From Cylindrotheca closterium (Eukaryota > Bacillariophyta > Bacillariophyceae > Bacillariales > Bacillariaceae), in contig CAKOGP040001736.1 of the NCBI GenBank assembly GCA_933822405.4, positions 126,981-190,980 on the forward strand: DNA of 64,000 bases, in the 5' to 3' direction. Below are positions 63,724 to 64,000 of the stretch, piece after piece; the stretch's first letter is position 1, and the number at the start of each line of letters is the position of its first letter. Made by a program: the position numbers and the translations under genes. The notes under the pieces were generated by a model, which did not search any database, was not told where the DNA came from, and saw nothing but the letters and a program-made list of their open reading frames with translations.

Positions 63724-64000
63724 GCTCGTTGAGAAGTACATGACAACTTATGCGGGATCCAACAAAACTTGAACATCACTTAGGAAGTGCAGCGATCAGA
63801 GTGCAATAGCTTATAGCAGCTAGTGTATAGAAAAGGATCGCCCCTTCTAAAAGAAAATTATTCTAGCAATGATGTACTACTAGAGATTGGTTGCGTATGG
63901 TAGTCGATCAGACCTGTAGACACTCTGGACATTACTTGTATCATCAAAGCGGCTCGATTCTGATTTGTAGGATTGTGTAAGTGGAAATGAAAGACGAGAG
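63724..64000. other. 3' flank to window end
   Basis: No feature seen. Confidence 0.3.

Overview
This is a gene-dense eukaryotic nuclear window, most likely from a diatom or a close stramenopile alga. The reasons: short GT-AG introns with GTAAG-type donors; two proteins with a signal peptide ending in an Ala-Phe step typical of diatom plastid targeting (sulfite reductase, SANAF; FIST/IGPS-like fusion, TAAF); and a gene mix usual in diatoms (SET proteins, fasciclin, hybrid histidine kinase, 7TM receptor, glycosyltransferases, Old Yellow Enzyme, a probable selenoprotein). TAA, TAG and TGA all end normal genes. The species cannot be named from sequence alone.

Layout. 1-2.9 kb: 3' part of a CHASE hybrid histidine kinase (+). 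3.0-7.1 kb: ABCC/MRP transporter, 3 exons (-). 7.5-10.3 kb: two unrecognised genes (-), each with an E2F-like motif near its start, then a SHAQKY-type Myb gene (+). 11.0-13.35 kb: plastid ferredoxin-sulfite reductase (-). 13.8-15.6 kb: secreted double-SET-like protein (+). 15.9-17.1 kb: SGNH/PC-esterase-like protein with a C-terminal membrane anchor (+). 17.1-18.0 kb: unknown two-exon gene (-). 18.5-19.8 kb: eroded coding fragments. 20.4-21.1 kb: three-exon methionine-R-sulfoxide reductase (-) with an in-frame TGA at the catalytic position. 21.7-22.6 kb: membrane SET protein (+). 22.8-26.1 kb: tandem glycosyltransferase paralogues (-). 27.9-28.5 kb: eroded gene. 28.6-29.5 kb: TMEM151-like protein (-). 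31.0-32.6 kb: rhamnosyltransferase-like enzyme (-). 33.8-37.3 kb: STAND-type ATPase (+). 37.6 kb: small secreted protein. 38.3-45.1 kb: tandem EF-hand/coiled-coil paralogues (-), one expanded by minisatellites. 46.2-47.9 kb: 7TM receptor (-). 48.9-51.1 kb: fasciclin protein (+). 51.3-54.5 kb: plastid-targeted FIST domain fused to an IGPS-like barrel that lacks catalytic residues (-). 55.1-56.6 kb: glycosyltransferase-like type II membrane protein (+). 56.8-59.9 kb: head-to-head paralogue pair of unknown function. 60.4-61.8 kb: Old Yellow Enzyme (+). 62.4-63.7 kb: tandem small Lys-rich proteins, each with a tiny first exon.

The genes are independent units, not operons. Themes are local duplication (four paralogue pairs), divergent promoters of a few hundred bases, and short GGTACC-rich palindromes scattered between genes. 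The most notable items are the MsrB selenoprotein candidate and the FIST/IGPS-like fusion.
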